Source: Nissolia schottii
Lineage: Eukaryota; Streptophyta; Magnoliopsida; Fabales; Fabaceae
Assembly (NCBI GenBank): GCA_003254905.1
Contig: QANU01084266.1
Span: 62,001-126,000, forward strand
Direction of reading: 5' to 3'
Length of the DNA stretch: 64,000 nt
Part shown: piece after piece, positions 47,434 through 63,807 of the stretch
Position numbering within the stretch: position 1 is the first letter of the stretch
Layout of the letters: every line of letters starts with the position of its first letter
Position numbers and translations under genes: made by a program
Notes under the pieces: model-generated
Database searches by the model: none
Told to the model about the DNA's origin: nothing
What the model saw: the letters and a program-made list of their open reading frames with translations, nothing else

Positions 47434-48833
47434 GGGTTAATTATATTTTTAGTCCCTGTAAAATTTGAAAGTTTGGTTTTAGTTCCTATATAAAAGTTTT
47501 AGTCCCTGCGAAATTTAAAAGTTTGGTTTTAGTCCTTGAAGCTGGATGGGAGTTGACTGCGCTGACGTGGACGCCTCAGGCGCTGACGCGGCACGCCACG
47601 TGGGATGCCACGTGGCATAAGCCTAAAATCTCAACCTGACCCATGACCCGGAGGCCCACCTGACCCGACCCGTTTTTTAAATAAAATTTTAAAAAAACTT
47701 GAAAACAGCCCCCTAGCCCTCCTCCTCTCACCTCTCCCGAGCCCCTACCCACCCCACCCCTTCCGCCACTGCTGTCCACCCTCGCCGCTGGTCTCTACCG
47801 CCTGCCGTTGAGCATCTCATCTCTCTCTCGAGGCGCAAGCATCCCATCTCTCCCCGCGGATCCCATCTCTCTCTCGTGCTCCAGGCTATCTTCTCACTCT
47901 TGAGCCCCACCCGCGCCGCCCCACCCCACTGGTGTCTCTCCTCGCGGTGCCGCCGTGCTGGTCTCCTCACTCCTGCGCCCTCGTCGCCGTGCTTCTCTGC
48001 AGATCTGTCGAGAACGGTGGGGTGGGTTGTAGCCTCCTCACCTCGATTCGAACCCCCTCCTCACCCCGCAAAACTCGACTCGACTCGTCGTAGCCTCTCT
48101 TATGAGGTGAGGACGCAGTCTTCATCATCATCGATCACAGAAGACGAGGAATCGCAATCGCTGCGGCAATCATCAAGTGCGACAGGGTTCACGGGCCTCC
48201 GGTGGACTGTCAGGACAGGGTTCGAAACCCTGGGTCCATTGAAGGACTCGACGGTGCTGCTCATGCCGCTGCTAGTGGGCCTGCTCGCCTGGACAGGATC
48301 GTACTTGGAAAGGCCGAGATCAGAACCCGGTTCGGGGCCAGGCAAGGGGCAATAGCGGGTGATAAGAGCAATAGCGGAGACAAGGGTTCAGCCCTAAGGA
48401 ACGTGAGCTCAATGCTCCTCATGATCCTGCTCCACGGCCTGGTACACTGCTGGCCAGACACGATGCTCGACGGCGGGCGGTGGGAACCAGCGGCGGGGGT
48501 GGACAGTGGCGGCGGAAGGGGTAAGGTGGGTGGGGGCTCGGGAGAGGTGAGAGGAAGGGGGCTAGGGGGCTGTTTTCAATATTTTTTTAAATTTTATTTA
48601 AAGAATGGGTCGGGTCAGGTGGGCCTCCGGGTCATGGGTCGGGTTGAGTTTTTGGGAGGTTATGCCACGTGGCGTGCCGCGTCAGCGCCTGAGGCATCCA
48701 CGTCAGCGCAGTCAACTCTCATCCTGCTCTAGGGACTAAAATCAAATTTTTAAATTTTACAGGGACTAAAACTTTTATATATGGACTAAAACCAAACTTT
48801 CAAATTTTACATGGACTAAAAACATAATTAACT
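47434..48833. mobile_element. Pack-MULE-like element with long terminal inverted repeats
   Basis: Long inverted repeats (about 350 bp each, 47434-47790 and 48480-48833) carry TTAATTAT.TTTTTAGTCC at the tips and the GC-rich words CCACGTGG and GTGACCCG-like runs inside. This is the plan of a Mutator-like non-autonomous element. The 0.7-kb interior (47790-48480) is GC-rich and holds a frame (48100-48355, plus) with GLRWTVRTGFETLGPLKD and a hydrophobic LLMPLLVGLLAW stretch. I do not recognise the source gene. The flanks are AT repeats, so the target duplication cannot be read. Confidence 0.7.
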
Positions 48834-48835
48834 CA

Positions 48836-48865
48836 TATATATGTGTGTGTGTGTATGTGTGTGTA

Positions 48866-48896
<31 letters not shown>

Positions 48897-48900
48897 TTGT
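48836..48900. repeat. GT/AT microsatellite
   Basis: A run of TG dinucleotides framed by TA dinucleotides directly beside the Pack-MULE-like element. Confidence 0.9.
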
Positions 48901-49255
48901 TTTTTTGTTATACTCCGCGTCGTGGATATCGGCTCTAGTTTTGTATAATGATTGTGTATGGCGCGGACCTGCTACCACTAACACCGCTACCCTCCCTCCC
49001 TCAAATATTTGTTAGGTGCGGCGTCCCCCAACAACCTCCAAAAGGCGTTGTTCTTTATTAGGCTCCTTCCTTCTCTACTTTAAGTTTCATCGCTTCCTTG
49101 CCTTGGCGGAGATCCCCACAAAAACACTTAGGAAAAGAGAATAGAAAACCACTCCCATCGTCACCGAAAGAAAACAAAACCCTCCCTACAAAAACACTCC
49201 CGCTTCTCACGCCCCTTTCCGCACCACAAGCATTAAAAAAAAAAAAAAAAAAAAA

Positions 49256-52917
<3,662 letters not shown>

Positions 52918-54475
52918 AGCGAATGAGTACTGATCTCAAAAGTTTATTCTGGAAATATTTCTGCATCAAAATCGTTGTCACCATAGATTCAATTAAGAAA
53001 ACAGACATGACCAAGAAAAAATCCAGAGTTTTGATACAGCTGCTAGCCTTATGAGTTTGCCTTCAAATGTGTGCTTTGCTTTTTCTTTTTTTTTCCCTAA
53101 CTCAAATAAGTAACTTGAGCTTGAATGAAGCCACTATTGTAATGTGAGGGAAGTAATTCAATGTAACTTTATGCAGTAACTACATGTAGTTTTTAAAACG
53201 TTCTAGTTGACGAGTTAGTTTGCAAATGTGTTTGCTTTGAACTGAAATAATGTCCAAGTTAATAAGTAACTTGAGCTTGAAGCCATCATTGTAAAGTGGG
53301 GAAAGTAGTTAAATGTCATGCAGTTCCCGTAGGTGTAGTTTTCGGTAATATCTGCATGATGGTAAGCCTCTCTACTCCCTTGAATGAGATTGGGTATTTC
53401 CTTTGGGAATTAGTTAATACCTGCTATTTGTAGTTCACTGTCTGTAGTAATTTCTCAAAGGGATGCACCTGTCTACCAAAGGTTACAACCACCTAACAAA
53501 TCTTTATCCTAGACCTCTGCTGACACTACCTTAAAAGAGTGTGTAAAATATAAGGGAAATATTTTAGGTTCACAAAATCATAGGTTAAATTGGACTAATT
53601 TCTTGTGGTGGAGTGAAATTATACTGATACCCTCATTTGCATAAATTACATGATCTTTTTAATGATAACACAGTTAAACGTTATTTTATTATCAAGATTT
53701 TTTTCGCTATTTTTTTTCAGCTTAGTAGATTTAATGGCCCTCATTGAGGCCTCTTTTACACCAAAAAAAACAAAAGATTAGAGGAGGACTCTGAAATCGC
53801 ATTAGAACCAAAAAGGATTATAAGTCTATTGAGCATAAAATTGTAAGGAGTATAATGAAAAAAAATACCTTAATAACAAATTATGTCTAACTCTATTATC
53901 ATTAGTTTAATGTAATTTACTAGAGTAGAGAAGGTGGCCTGTAATTTCATTGAATCTAAGGAAAATTGCCAATGTAATTTACCCAAACATACATGTTAGC
54001 TCCTCCAGAACTCAGACCATCTTCACAAGAAGAATGAAATGGACCTCGGTTCATTGATAAAAACTCAAACCAGGAAGAGAAGTGGGCAATTAAGATAATA
54101 AAAGTATAACTAATGATAATGTTAAGACTGTGGTTAAGTGACCATGAATGAGGTCAATTTTTTCACGACTAAAAAGGTATTTCTGTTAAGTGCCCCAAAA
54201 AGAAAAAAAAAATTACCGTTACTCTAATACCTCAGTGCGCTGTATTTGCCATATTTACAAGGAATATTACAAAAACATAATCATAATATACGGGAAAATA
54301 ACATCTTGAAGACATCCCATGCTGGTTGAGATTATAAAATGAAACTGTATCCAGCAAAAGCAGGCATAAATCAACCAGAATGCGTTGTTTCTTGCCTCCG
54401 GGAGCAGAATGGGAGACGAATATTTTCAGGAGCAGGAAACATACACAGTCAGCTTTTTAAACCCAAGCAACAGAG
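52918..54475. other. Intergenic region between convergent genes (3' UTRs)
   Basis: It contains the 3' ends of enolase (from the left) and cysteine oxidase (from the right). An imperfect direct repeat of about 95 bp (53102-53210 and 53257-53350, sharing AAGTAACTTGAGCTTGAA) lies in the probable enolase 3' UTR. No other gene seen. Confidence 0.6.
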
Positions 54476-55573
54476 CTAAAGCTGAATGGCTGGGCCGGTA
54501 TACGCTCCCTGGCGCATATAAAGATCCCCCGGTGTTCTGATCGCTGCAAGCCATGCATAATCCTCCTCTTCACCATCACATATCTCGGGTCCATTCCGTG
54601 CCGCTGTTTTGTGCAACAGAAGCATCAAGAATATAACTCAGAAGCAAATCACATATTGGATTCTCGCCTCCCTCAAAATGATGTGCAAGTTATCAAAAAG
54701 ATTCTAACAGACTAAGCACAACAATCATACTTCAAAGAAATTCTACTTATCACGGTAAGGTTTTCAAATTATACTTGAAAAATTTCTAGTTATACTTATA
54801 ACAAAAATCATACTTGGTGCAACAGCAAAGTTGCTAACTCATGATCTGGAGGTCATGCTTAAATGCTGGAAACAGCCTCTTCGATTGGGGGATAAGGCTG
54901 CGTATGTTTACCCTCCCTAGACCCCACCGGTTGAGTGAGGCTCATGCAATGGGCTGCCTTCTTTTTTAATACTTAACTATCCTCAATCACAACTGATTTT
55001 GATCTATGTACTACCACTACTTTATACTAAGATGCATGGAATATAAACAATATTTTGAAGAGTTACTTACAGAATGTTGAATAGGGATAATCATGATAGT
55101 AAGTGCACTTCCTTCCTTCATCTTCTCTGTAAGGAGGCGAGAGAATGTCTAGCATGGCACAAGGAGTTACTGCCATGAAACAGTGCAGATTTCCACCATG
55201 CTTTGGATACAAAACTGATGTCTCACATGGTGCGGTCAATACCTTATCAACAGCTAATTTAGCAAGTCTAACTGTAACAAAGAAAAATTACAAAAATCAT
55301 AATTTCAGTTAACAAGAAGCTTCAGAATATGAATGTAGAAGAGCAGGATGTGGATGTATAAGGAATTAAATGAGGATTTTCATATTGTCTAGTGCCGAAG
55401 GAAAATATTTCCTAAGTACGATATACAATAATGTAAATTCAAGTCCTCAATGACAGTGGTAGCCAACTACCCACCAAAAATCCTATATCACTATAAAGTA
55501 TAAACCAAATAATGGTGAAATGAATCCGCCTAACTCCACCACAAAAACTAGTTTAAGAATGGAGGTTTGCAAA

Positions 55574-55608
<35 letters not shown>

Positions 55609-58600
55609 CACTCAAGACCTCTATGCCTAACCGATGTGGAACTTCTCACTATTGCATCGTTCCTGGCCCCTTTTAGACTGTATATATGGAACAAAGAACC
55701 AGGATCCTTCAACTCTTTCAGACCGTATATATGAAATAGAGAACCGAGAAGATGACTCACTGACCAGTGCAAAGGTATGCTCTAATGCTACATGATATGA
55801 ATCCGCCAAACTCCACCACAAAAGCTAGCTCAAAAGTGGAGGTTGGCAAATTCATATATATATAACACCTGAGACCTCCTTGGCTAACCGATGTGGGACT
55901 TCTCACTATTGCATCACATGGCATAATGAAATGAAACTAGCTATTACTTGCGAGCAATTTCTCTTAAAGAGGATTATTATCGTTGTCTTAGTTGTTGCAA
56001 CAATATCCATTATTTTTTTTTTCTTCTTTTTTTCCCCTTAATTAGTAGAAAAGGGGAAAGACATTTCAAATAGTCTGCATCTCAGCCCATTGATTGGTGG
56101 CCCAACATAAAGGGATGGTAAAGAGATGAAACAAATTGTGACAAGTTATTGGGTTTTGCACCATAACTCCATAAGTAGAATTAGATGAGCCTAAATAAAC
56201 AACCATCCCAATGAACAACATGCAAAGTCAGAGAAAAACAAAGCATAGTCATATAGTACATTTAATCGAATATAAATCAATCAAAGTGAAAATTTCATAT
56301 ATAATGTTGTCCCCTGCACCAATCACCCACCACCATATCCAAGAGATTTGAGTGACCTTCATATTTGTTTCCTAACTGATCCCGTCTAGCCAGGAAAAAT
56401 GTAATATTCAGATGTATATGGCAACAGAATGACATTTGATGCAGAAGCATAATTTGAAACATGGAGATTTAAGACAATAATATGCACTCATACAAGATGG
56501 TGGAACAAGGTCTTACAAGTTCAAACAACAAACTAGCAAGAGCAATATCACCTTATTAAGTTAGTGATTTAAAGATTTTGAACATCAATTTGGTCCTCAA
56601 GGTTTAACATAGACATCAATTTAGTCATCTAACATGTATTTAAACATCAATGTTATCCTTAAATTGATAGTGATTTTATACTATAAAAGACCAAATTGAT
56701 GTAAAAAATCTTTGGACAAAGTTGATGTCTTAAATATCTTTCAAGGACCATCTTGAGCAGTTACTCTAAAAAAATGGAATAGCATCAACTCATGAATAAA
56801 TGCAATATATTTGTCAGACCTTGAGGCTGTTCTGGTCCCTTGCTTTCTACAATGCAGGGAGGTTCAATCCAGTCATAAGCTTTCACATGCAAAGAGCCAT
56901 AGAGAATTTTGCTAAATACAGTCATCCCAGGATGATCATGTAGTGGTATAACCGAAGAAGTTGGGAAACGGAATATACACATCTGCACCAAATGACATTG
57001 CTTACTTGAAGTGCAAATCTCATTTCATGCAGGTTGGAATGTCACAAGAAAAATCAATATGATAGGAGTTATAATAAAAACATCACGATCAACTCAATTG
57101 CAAGAACACGGCAAACAGTTTAGCTATATTTGAATCATACAACACATAACAGAACTCAGAATCTCTTCAATATTAGGAAATTGAAAGAAATATTGAAAAA
57201 ATTATATAAATACACAGAGAGGCATTAACTTGAAGTTTGCATCAGTGCAGGGACAACTTACTGGTGTAACACATAAATATTGAATATCATAATGTTGTAG
57301 AAAAGAAGACAAAATGAACAAGCTAGTGAAGTTACATAGATGATTAAAGAATGACTAACAAGCTTGAGTTTAAACAAGCCAAAATGTTCATATACTGCTT
57401 GTAAATGGCAAAAACCAATACTATCTCAACTCTTAGCGTTCAATCATTCAACATACAAGCTGAATCATACTTCAACCTCATTCCCATTAGAATGAGTAGC
57501 AAATGATCAAATGGCCACGGCCTATGGATTCAGATTTTTCTGTTTGTTTTAGCCCATTGCAAATTTAGCAGCACATCATGTGAACAATAAAAAAGCCTAA
57601 GTGTGCATTCAAACCATCTGCCCCAACTTATTAGCCAAGGCCAACTAATTTGAGTAGTTGACTTATTGATGTGCATACTAAGATGGCAAAGCTCACCGTA
57701 AAACTATCGCATTCATGAATGTCAACATATGTTATCGGTTGAGCCCACCGAGCTACCCTGTTCAGTTGATTAACTCCAAAAAATCCATGCCCTCGATCAT
57801 CATCTGCAGTTTCCTCTACAAGTCCAACATCAGATGGTTGGACAGTGTCTGCCAAGTCAAGAATAATAACAAAGATCAGGGAATCCATTACCTGAAATAA
57901 TGTAACATGTTGCGCATTTCAAAGTTCAAATATGTACGAAAATTGATCTATATTTTGATAGAAAAATGCTAGGATGGATTATTTAATAAATGCTGCAGAC
58001 ACAGAATGAATGCCTTATTACTCTGCACAGGTAAATCAGTAGTGCTATTAATTAGCGTTCATTTTGCTAAACAAGTAAAACTTGACAACAATTTAACAAC
58101 ATCATATGTATGTTTAATGAATAAATTGCTCATAATGAGTAAGTGAGTAACATCAGAATCCAGCAACAGGTTTACAAGTTTTACAAGTTGAAGTATGCAG
58201 CACTCTTAGTTATAATGCCTTTATTAATATTGGCCCTACTCCGTTCTCCTTTCTTCACAATTTCCTCAGGTTAACTGGAGTATAATCCCACTCTTAATAA
58301 ACAAATTATAGCTAAAAGCTTCATACATGTGCAAAAAATATCATCACAAAAACCAAAACAACCAGCAGAACATTCCTTTGTAGGTTAGAGAAAAAAAGAA
58401 AGACCAAACTTGCACTAACAATGTTCAACACAATCATCAACTCGCAATAACCATAAGCCCAATTCGACCAAATGAAAATGCACTTGCAAGTTTGGGAAAT
58501 AAAGCCATTGAAGGGATTCTGCATGCATGTGTTGTTGGGAGTTCCATGTACACTCAAAACATCTACAATGTTGGAGATCATTTCACATTATTTATTTTAC

Positions 58601-59136
58601 AACATTTATTTTTCAACCTGAAAGCAATGCGTTAAGAATAATATATATTATGTTTGATTTGATTTGATTGTGATTTGTTTTTGGCCGTTGAGTTTTGGTC
58701 GATGTGTTTTCAGCCAATAAATAGGCTCACCTTCTACTATAAATTAACTCACACAACTCAGATAATACAATTGTTATTTCTCTGTTATCTATCTTTCTTC
58801 TATATTTTCTGGTGTGCCATTTATCAGTTTTTCCACCATATTTAATACCCTGAAATTTCAAAGAATTGAAAAAAAATAGAAGCCGGAAAGTTGAAGTGTG
58901 TGAATGATTAAAAAAAGAGAGATACCCAGAATTGAAGAGAGCTTCTGCAAGGCGTGGGAAGAAGGAGGGGGCGTTCCAGAGGGGGAGAAGACGCTGTTGC
59001 AGTGGTCGTACAAAGCCTGAACCTTAGAACTTTGGCGACTCATCCTCAGGTATCTTCGGAAGGAAGCCAAAACCATGTCCTTGTTTTGCACAAGATTTCT
59101 CACCTTATCAGATAATACTTGTAATTTCGAAGGCAT
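54476..59136 (-). CDS. PCO3: Plant cysteine oxidase, PCO3-like
   Basis: Five exons with GT-AG borders on the minus strand: 58926-59136, 57697-57848, 56820-56982, 55071-55271 and 54476-54603. They total 855 nt and encode 284 residues in one open frame. The start is MPSKLQVLSDKVRNLV; the in-frame Lys run upstream comes from T-tracts and is not coding. The product is a cupin-fold thiol dioxygenase that uses Fe(II) and O2 to oxidise N-terminal Cys of substrates such as ERF-VII factors, marking them for the N-degron pathway. Visible iron ligands are the HDH of IPLHDHPGMTVF (exon 3) and the His of GGNLHCF (exon 4). GHGFFGVNQLNRVARWAQP (exon 2) and the C-terminal YTGPAIQL point to the PCO3 branch rather than PCO1/2 or PCO4/5. 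Intron 3 holds a TRIM-like element. It appears complete. Confidence 0.95.
55520..55915 (-). mobile_element. TRIM-like element in PCO intron 3
   Basis: Two direct repeats of about 120-135 bp (55520-55655 and 55798-55915) share GAATCCGCC.AACTCCACCAC and AACCGATGTGG.ACTTCTCAC. They flank a 142-bp interior. On the minus strand the interior begins TGTAGCATTAGAGCAT, close to an initiator-tRNA PBS. The size and plan fit a terminal-repeat retrotransposon in miniature. An AT microsatellite (55578-55608) has grown inside one repeat. Confidence 0.5.
56575..56760. repeat. Possible MITE in PCO intron 3
   Basis: CATCAATTTGGTCCTCAAGG-type words on the left recur in reverse complement near 56690-56750 (GACCAAATTGATG, CAAGGACCATC). 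This gives an imperfect inverted-repeat element of about 185 bp. Confidence 0.4.
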
Positions 59137-60712
59137 GGTTTTTTTTTTGTTTTTTTTTTTTTTTTTACAATAATTTCTTTTTTTTTTTTTTAACAATAGA
59201 GAGTGACCGGTGGGGGGCGCCGATCCAGAAATTCATTTACATTGCAGACCGCACTAATTTTATTTTATTTGAAAAAAGGAAGAAAAAAAGAACCCCAACT
59301 TCCGCGGTGGCTTTACCCGTGGTCCTATGAAGCATGGGAACGCCGTTTTTAAAAAGAAAGTAAGGGTCGGGTACGCTAAAAGAAAAGTTTTTGTCTGGGC
59401 ATGTAGGACACATTTGCAATGAGGTTAATAGAAACCATGATTGAAAGGGTGTTTTTTTTTTTTATTTTTATAAAGCTGATGTAACTTACTTTTATTGATA
59501 ATGTGTTTGAAAATAAGTTTTTGTAAGGTTGTGCCGATATAAGAATTCTCACATCTAAATACATGCTAAACATTATATATTTTTAGATTCTACTTTAGAT
59601 ACTTAAGTTTTTATAATGGTGTTAATATTTTTTTTTTTTTGTATTTTAACGGCTATGATTTACTTACAGGTTTAAAATAATAAGTAATTTTAGTAGGATA
59701 CATGACTGATTCTTAGTCACACATAACCATAAGATAGTAATACCCTTCAATTTTAATAGGGTACTCGAATAAAATCTCATATTTTTAATATTTTTGAGCG
59801 CGACGTAAGTACGTGGATCACTTGAAATTATGTTTAGGATTTTTTTCTTTAATTATTTCATACTCCAAACCCATACCCCCTCTTTCATTTTTGAGTGAAC
59901 TCCTAAATTGGTCTCTCACAATTTTTAAAATTGGACAAATTGACCCCTCACAAAAATAAACACCATTGTAGTCCCTCACAATTTTAAAAACTAGACAAAT
60001 AAGTTCGCTAGTGAGACTGTCACCATAATCTCACCATGTCTTACCTACAATCACCCACAAATCTGATTAGGATCCCAGGCCTTACTCCATGTTTTGTCCT
60101 ACGTGGACAAGTTAAAACGATGTCGTTTTGGCCCCTTGAAACACGCGTTTTCTCTCTCTCTGTCACACACACAAAAAAATAAAACAAAGTCAGAGCTCCT
60201 TCTCAACCTTTATACTCGATTTAAACCCCCGAATTCTATTTTCTTCCTCGCGATTCATAGAACCCCTAAAATCGTTCTAGTTCTTGGCAATTTTAGAGTT
60301 CTCAAAATCCTAAATTGGTGAAATCAGTGACGGACGAAAAATGGAGATGCTTCTAGTTTACATGGGCTTAGTTGAAGAAGGCGTAGGTTTGACGAGGCTA
60401 GTTGGAGTGGTACTTCGACCAATGTTCTTCGTTTTGAAAATGGCAAGGAATGGTGATGTGAGATATGATTATAAGAAGATTTTCGTCATCTATACATCGA
60501 AAAATGAATTAAATCCAAATATCAATTTCTAAAATGCTCATATTTCAATGTTAAACCTTTCCTTAACATATTGTTCTATCACATTTTCATCTTTAGTATA
60601 TTGTTCTTGCACATTTTCATGACCTACATCTTGGCTAGTTACAATAATGTCACAACCATGAATTAATTCAAGGTCTTATTTTGAGACACGGTGACTATTA
60701 ACAAGCAGCCAT
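59137..60712. other. PCO upstream region, no gene called
   Basis: It starts with long T-tracts (59139-59192) immediately upstream of the PCO start codon. A stretch at 59890-60060 repeats TGGTCTCTCACAATTTTTAAAA-like words and may be a MULE-type fragment. The palindromic AAAACGATGTCGTTTT lies at 60115-60130. A 63-codon frame at 60341-60532 has no recognisable similarity, so I do not call it. Confidence 0.45.
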
Positions 60713-61738
60713 TGTAACACCCCCCCTTTCAGCCTACGCTATAGTCGTAACAGTGGTTATAGGGTTGTTATCTACTTGGGTTGGGTTACTTCTAGCCCCT
60801 ACTTTTAGCTTGGCAAATATTTCTTACTTGAAAATATGGACCGTTTTCAAAACATTTTCCCTTTCTCACATAAACTATGAGCTGTACGTGTTCGAGAAAG
60901 CATATAGATATACAAGCGGTAGAGTCCCGATGGACTTAAGCAATAATTCAACGATGGGATATCGATACAGAAGATCTCATAATATAAGTATATGTATATA
61001 CAATTATCTGGTCCATAACACAATTGCACATTCAAGTAATAGTACATAATTACACATTTAATTATACTAGCTCATAATACATTTAATTCTCATATGGGCT
61101 GAGGGCACGTGTAGGCCCTTTAGCTAATCCTAACCATAAAGCATGAGTCATTGTCCTTACTTTCTTGGAATCCTTTGACGTCCACGTGGCGAACATGTCA
61201 TGCTAGCCTGGAACCATAAAAGAGTGGGGGTGAGAACATTGCGTCCTCAGTGGGAAACCTTCGAGTTCATCCTTTGTTTTCTACTCTTATGATTCCGCCG
61301 CTCAAAGGTCTCTAGGTGTCATATCATACTAAAACCCTAATTTTTATTATTAATCCTCCTTGTCCTAAGCAGCTTTAACTAGTTTACTAGGTGATTGGGG
61401 AATCTATTCTTTGACTTACTTAACCTAGGAAAACCTTCTGTACTTACTACATTTCATTCGTGACTTTAGGTCATATCATTTTACATCTCTTATTCTCATG
61501 TAGGGGTTCTTCTTGAAAACCTTCTTACTTACCCTTGCCTCTTTACATATTCTTTTCCCTATAAGCTACCTACCTACAAGAAAATTGATCGTCCCCTCTC
61601 CTGCAAGCTACCTACCGACAGGAAAGTGAACCTCCCTGCAAGCCACCTACCTACAGGAAACATTGACCGTCCTCTTCCCTGTAAGCCACCTACCGACAGG
61701 AAAGTGAACATCCCTGCAAGCCGCCTACGTACAGGAAA
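60713..61738 (-). mobile_element. L14: 3' part of a long LTR, interrupted by L15
   Basis: It starts TGTAACACCCCCCC on the plus strand (minus-oriented). It is close to L12 in its first 130 bp (CCTACGCTATAGTCGTAA). The acceptor-like block is near 61200-61235, and a second-type tandem array at 61560-61738 (CCCTGCAAGCCACCTACC.ACAGGAAA, five copies) breaks off where L15 starts. Confidence 0.75.
61560..61738. repeat. Second tandem array of L14
   Basis: Five units of about 35 bp built on CTGCAAGCCACCTACCGACAGGAAA, with alternating CTACAGGAAA and CGACAGGAAAG variants. Confidence 0.85.
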
Positions 61739-63249
61739 TGTAACACCCTAGGTAGCAGCTCATGCTTAAGTCATAGTTCGCGTCCGCTAGGGTGTTATTC
61801 GTCGTGTGGGAGTACTCATAGTCCCTAGCTATCTGTGGGAAATAGTTCTTTTATCTCAAAATATGGACTCCTTTTTTTCCCTTCTTACCATAAGTTACTT
61901 TTATATTTCAGTTAGGAGCCATGAGCTTGTGAGCTATATCTTATGTTCGGTACGTGCTATTACGTGAATAACTTAAGTATAGTAGAACCAGCAAACCTTC
62001 ATATGTAGAGTACACAACATTGGGTCCATTCACCATTAATGTACAATTTATTTACAATTATACATATTTGCCTATAGATACAAACTAGCTATAGAGAATA
62101 CACACAGTACATCCGTTAACACAAATATATACATATTCACATAGTTAAACAAAAAAGGCGGCTGCAGCGAGAGTTAGCAAAGGGTCATGGGAGACATTAA
62201 TTGGTCAGGGGGTGCTCTAGCATTACTCCTCAGGGTCAGGGTCCTCCTCCTCCTCGCCCTCATCCTCGTCCTCCTCTTCCTCTGGAGAGTTCTTGCTCAT
62301 CGGGTCCTCTTCCGCGTCCGCTTCGGCTGGGGTAGTTTCCGGGATAGCTGCCCAGTGCTTGTGGACGGTGGACGGATCGACTTCGGCATCATGGGCGCAT
62401 GGCACGAACTGACGATGGTAGAAGAAAGCAACTCGTTTCCAGCCTCCTCAGTGGTAAAGCTCTCGTGGAAGTCGGGGCAGCCAGGAATTGGGTTCAATCT
62501 CCACATCCTTCTTGTAGGGTGGAAGTTCTTCCTCTTTGACGTCAACGAGGATAGGTTTGCGGCTGATGATCCTGGGCCTGCGGGGACTGCTAGTGCTGTC
62601 TATAGAGGGCTGGGGCACTCCACAGTTATGTAAGTCCGTGTCTCCGTGACAACCCCCGTCTCAGGGTCTCGGTGCCTAGTCTTGTTGTGGAGGATCTTCC
62701 ACTTCTTCGGCGAAAGGCTCATGGTATTCTCCTGGAATCACAAGCGAGTGGGGGTGAGAACTCATTGTTCCCAGTAGATAACTATAGGTCGGTGGGGGGT
62801 CTGATTAACTCGGTTATCATTCCAGCCACTCAGGAGATCTCTAGGTGTTCATGCACACTAGACTCCCTACTGATTATTATCTTGTCTATGGTCCTGAGCA
62901 GCTTTATCTAAGTTACTAGGTGATGGGGATCACTAATCTTTGACTTACCTAGGTGTTCGTGCTTGTTATCATTACTCGCGGTACTACTTAGACCATCTCG
63001 TGCGTGTTCGTGGACGGTTACTTAATATATTTATAATCATATAAGTAGACATTCATCACATACATATCATGCATGACGGGCAGGGGTTCTCTTACGTGCC
63101 TATGGCTGCGTTCTTTTCGTTACTGGATGCCTTCACTCCTATGTAAACTGTCGGATAGTCATCCTTTTTCCAGCTGCAACACACTTACAATCATTCTGCT
63201 AGTAGAATGGCGGGAGTGTACCCTTGTGGTAACACTAGGAATGAGGCTC

Positions 63250-63395
63250 GTATGCGTCTGAACTTTGTGGACAACTTTATTATTTACATCCGAACTTCGT
63301 GGACGACTTTCATTCATTTACGTCCGAACTTCGTGGACGACTTTCTTTCTTTCTTATGTCCGAACTTCATGGACATCTTACCCGTCTTTTAAACT
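63250..63395. repeat. Second tandem array of L15
   Basis: Four to five copies of a unit of about 33 bp with the core GTCCGAACTTCGTGGACGAC. Confidence 0.85.
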
Positions 63396-63807
63396 TCATG
63401 AAGTAAAAGCTCAAGCGTTACTTTCTTTCCTTACTTTCTTTTCTCTCGTACCGGGTTGAAACCCGCGCTCAGGTCAACGCCTGTGTGTCATGAGGGATTT
63501 CCTATTATATAACTAGGTCATTTTTTCAAGGGACACCGACCCTTGGTGGTCGGGCCTTCTTAAGAATTTACTAGTTCCCTATATTCAATTATCATCTTTA
63601 CACATTAGGTCAGTTAGCACTAGTTATCTATAGTTGCTCTACTCCTAATAGCAACCATTCCTCATGATGCATGCACTTTTCGGTGTCCATAGCCTTTTCC
63701 TGTTCTATCGTTCTTAGGTGGCTTAGAGTGATGCAAATGGGATGATGTGGATCCATAAACTGGTTATAAACTTCTTAGCTTTTTGGACAAGTCTAGTTAG
63801 GCCCTAG

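Noticed and set aside
58530-58860. Possible solo copia LTR in PCO intron 1
   Set aside because: It begins TGTTGGGAGTTCC and has LTR-like words, but no end, target duplication or second copy could be identified.
59137-59196. N-terminal extension of PCO3 (Lys-rich)
   Set aside because: It comes from T-tracts upstream of the ATG at 59136; family members start at the MPSK-like Met.
60341-60532. 63-codon frame
   Set aside because: No similarity recognised, no supporting exon borders, and it lies in a region with transposon-like words.
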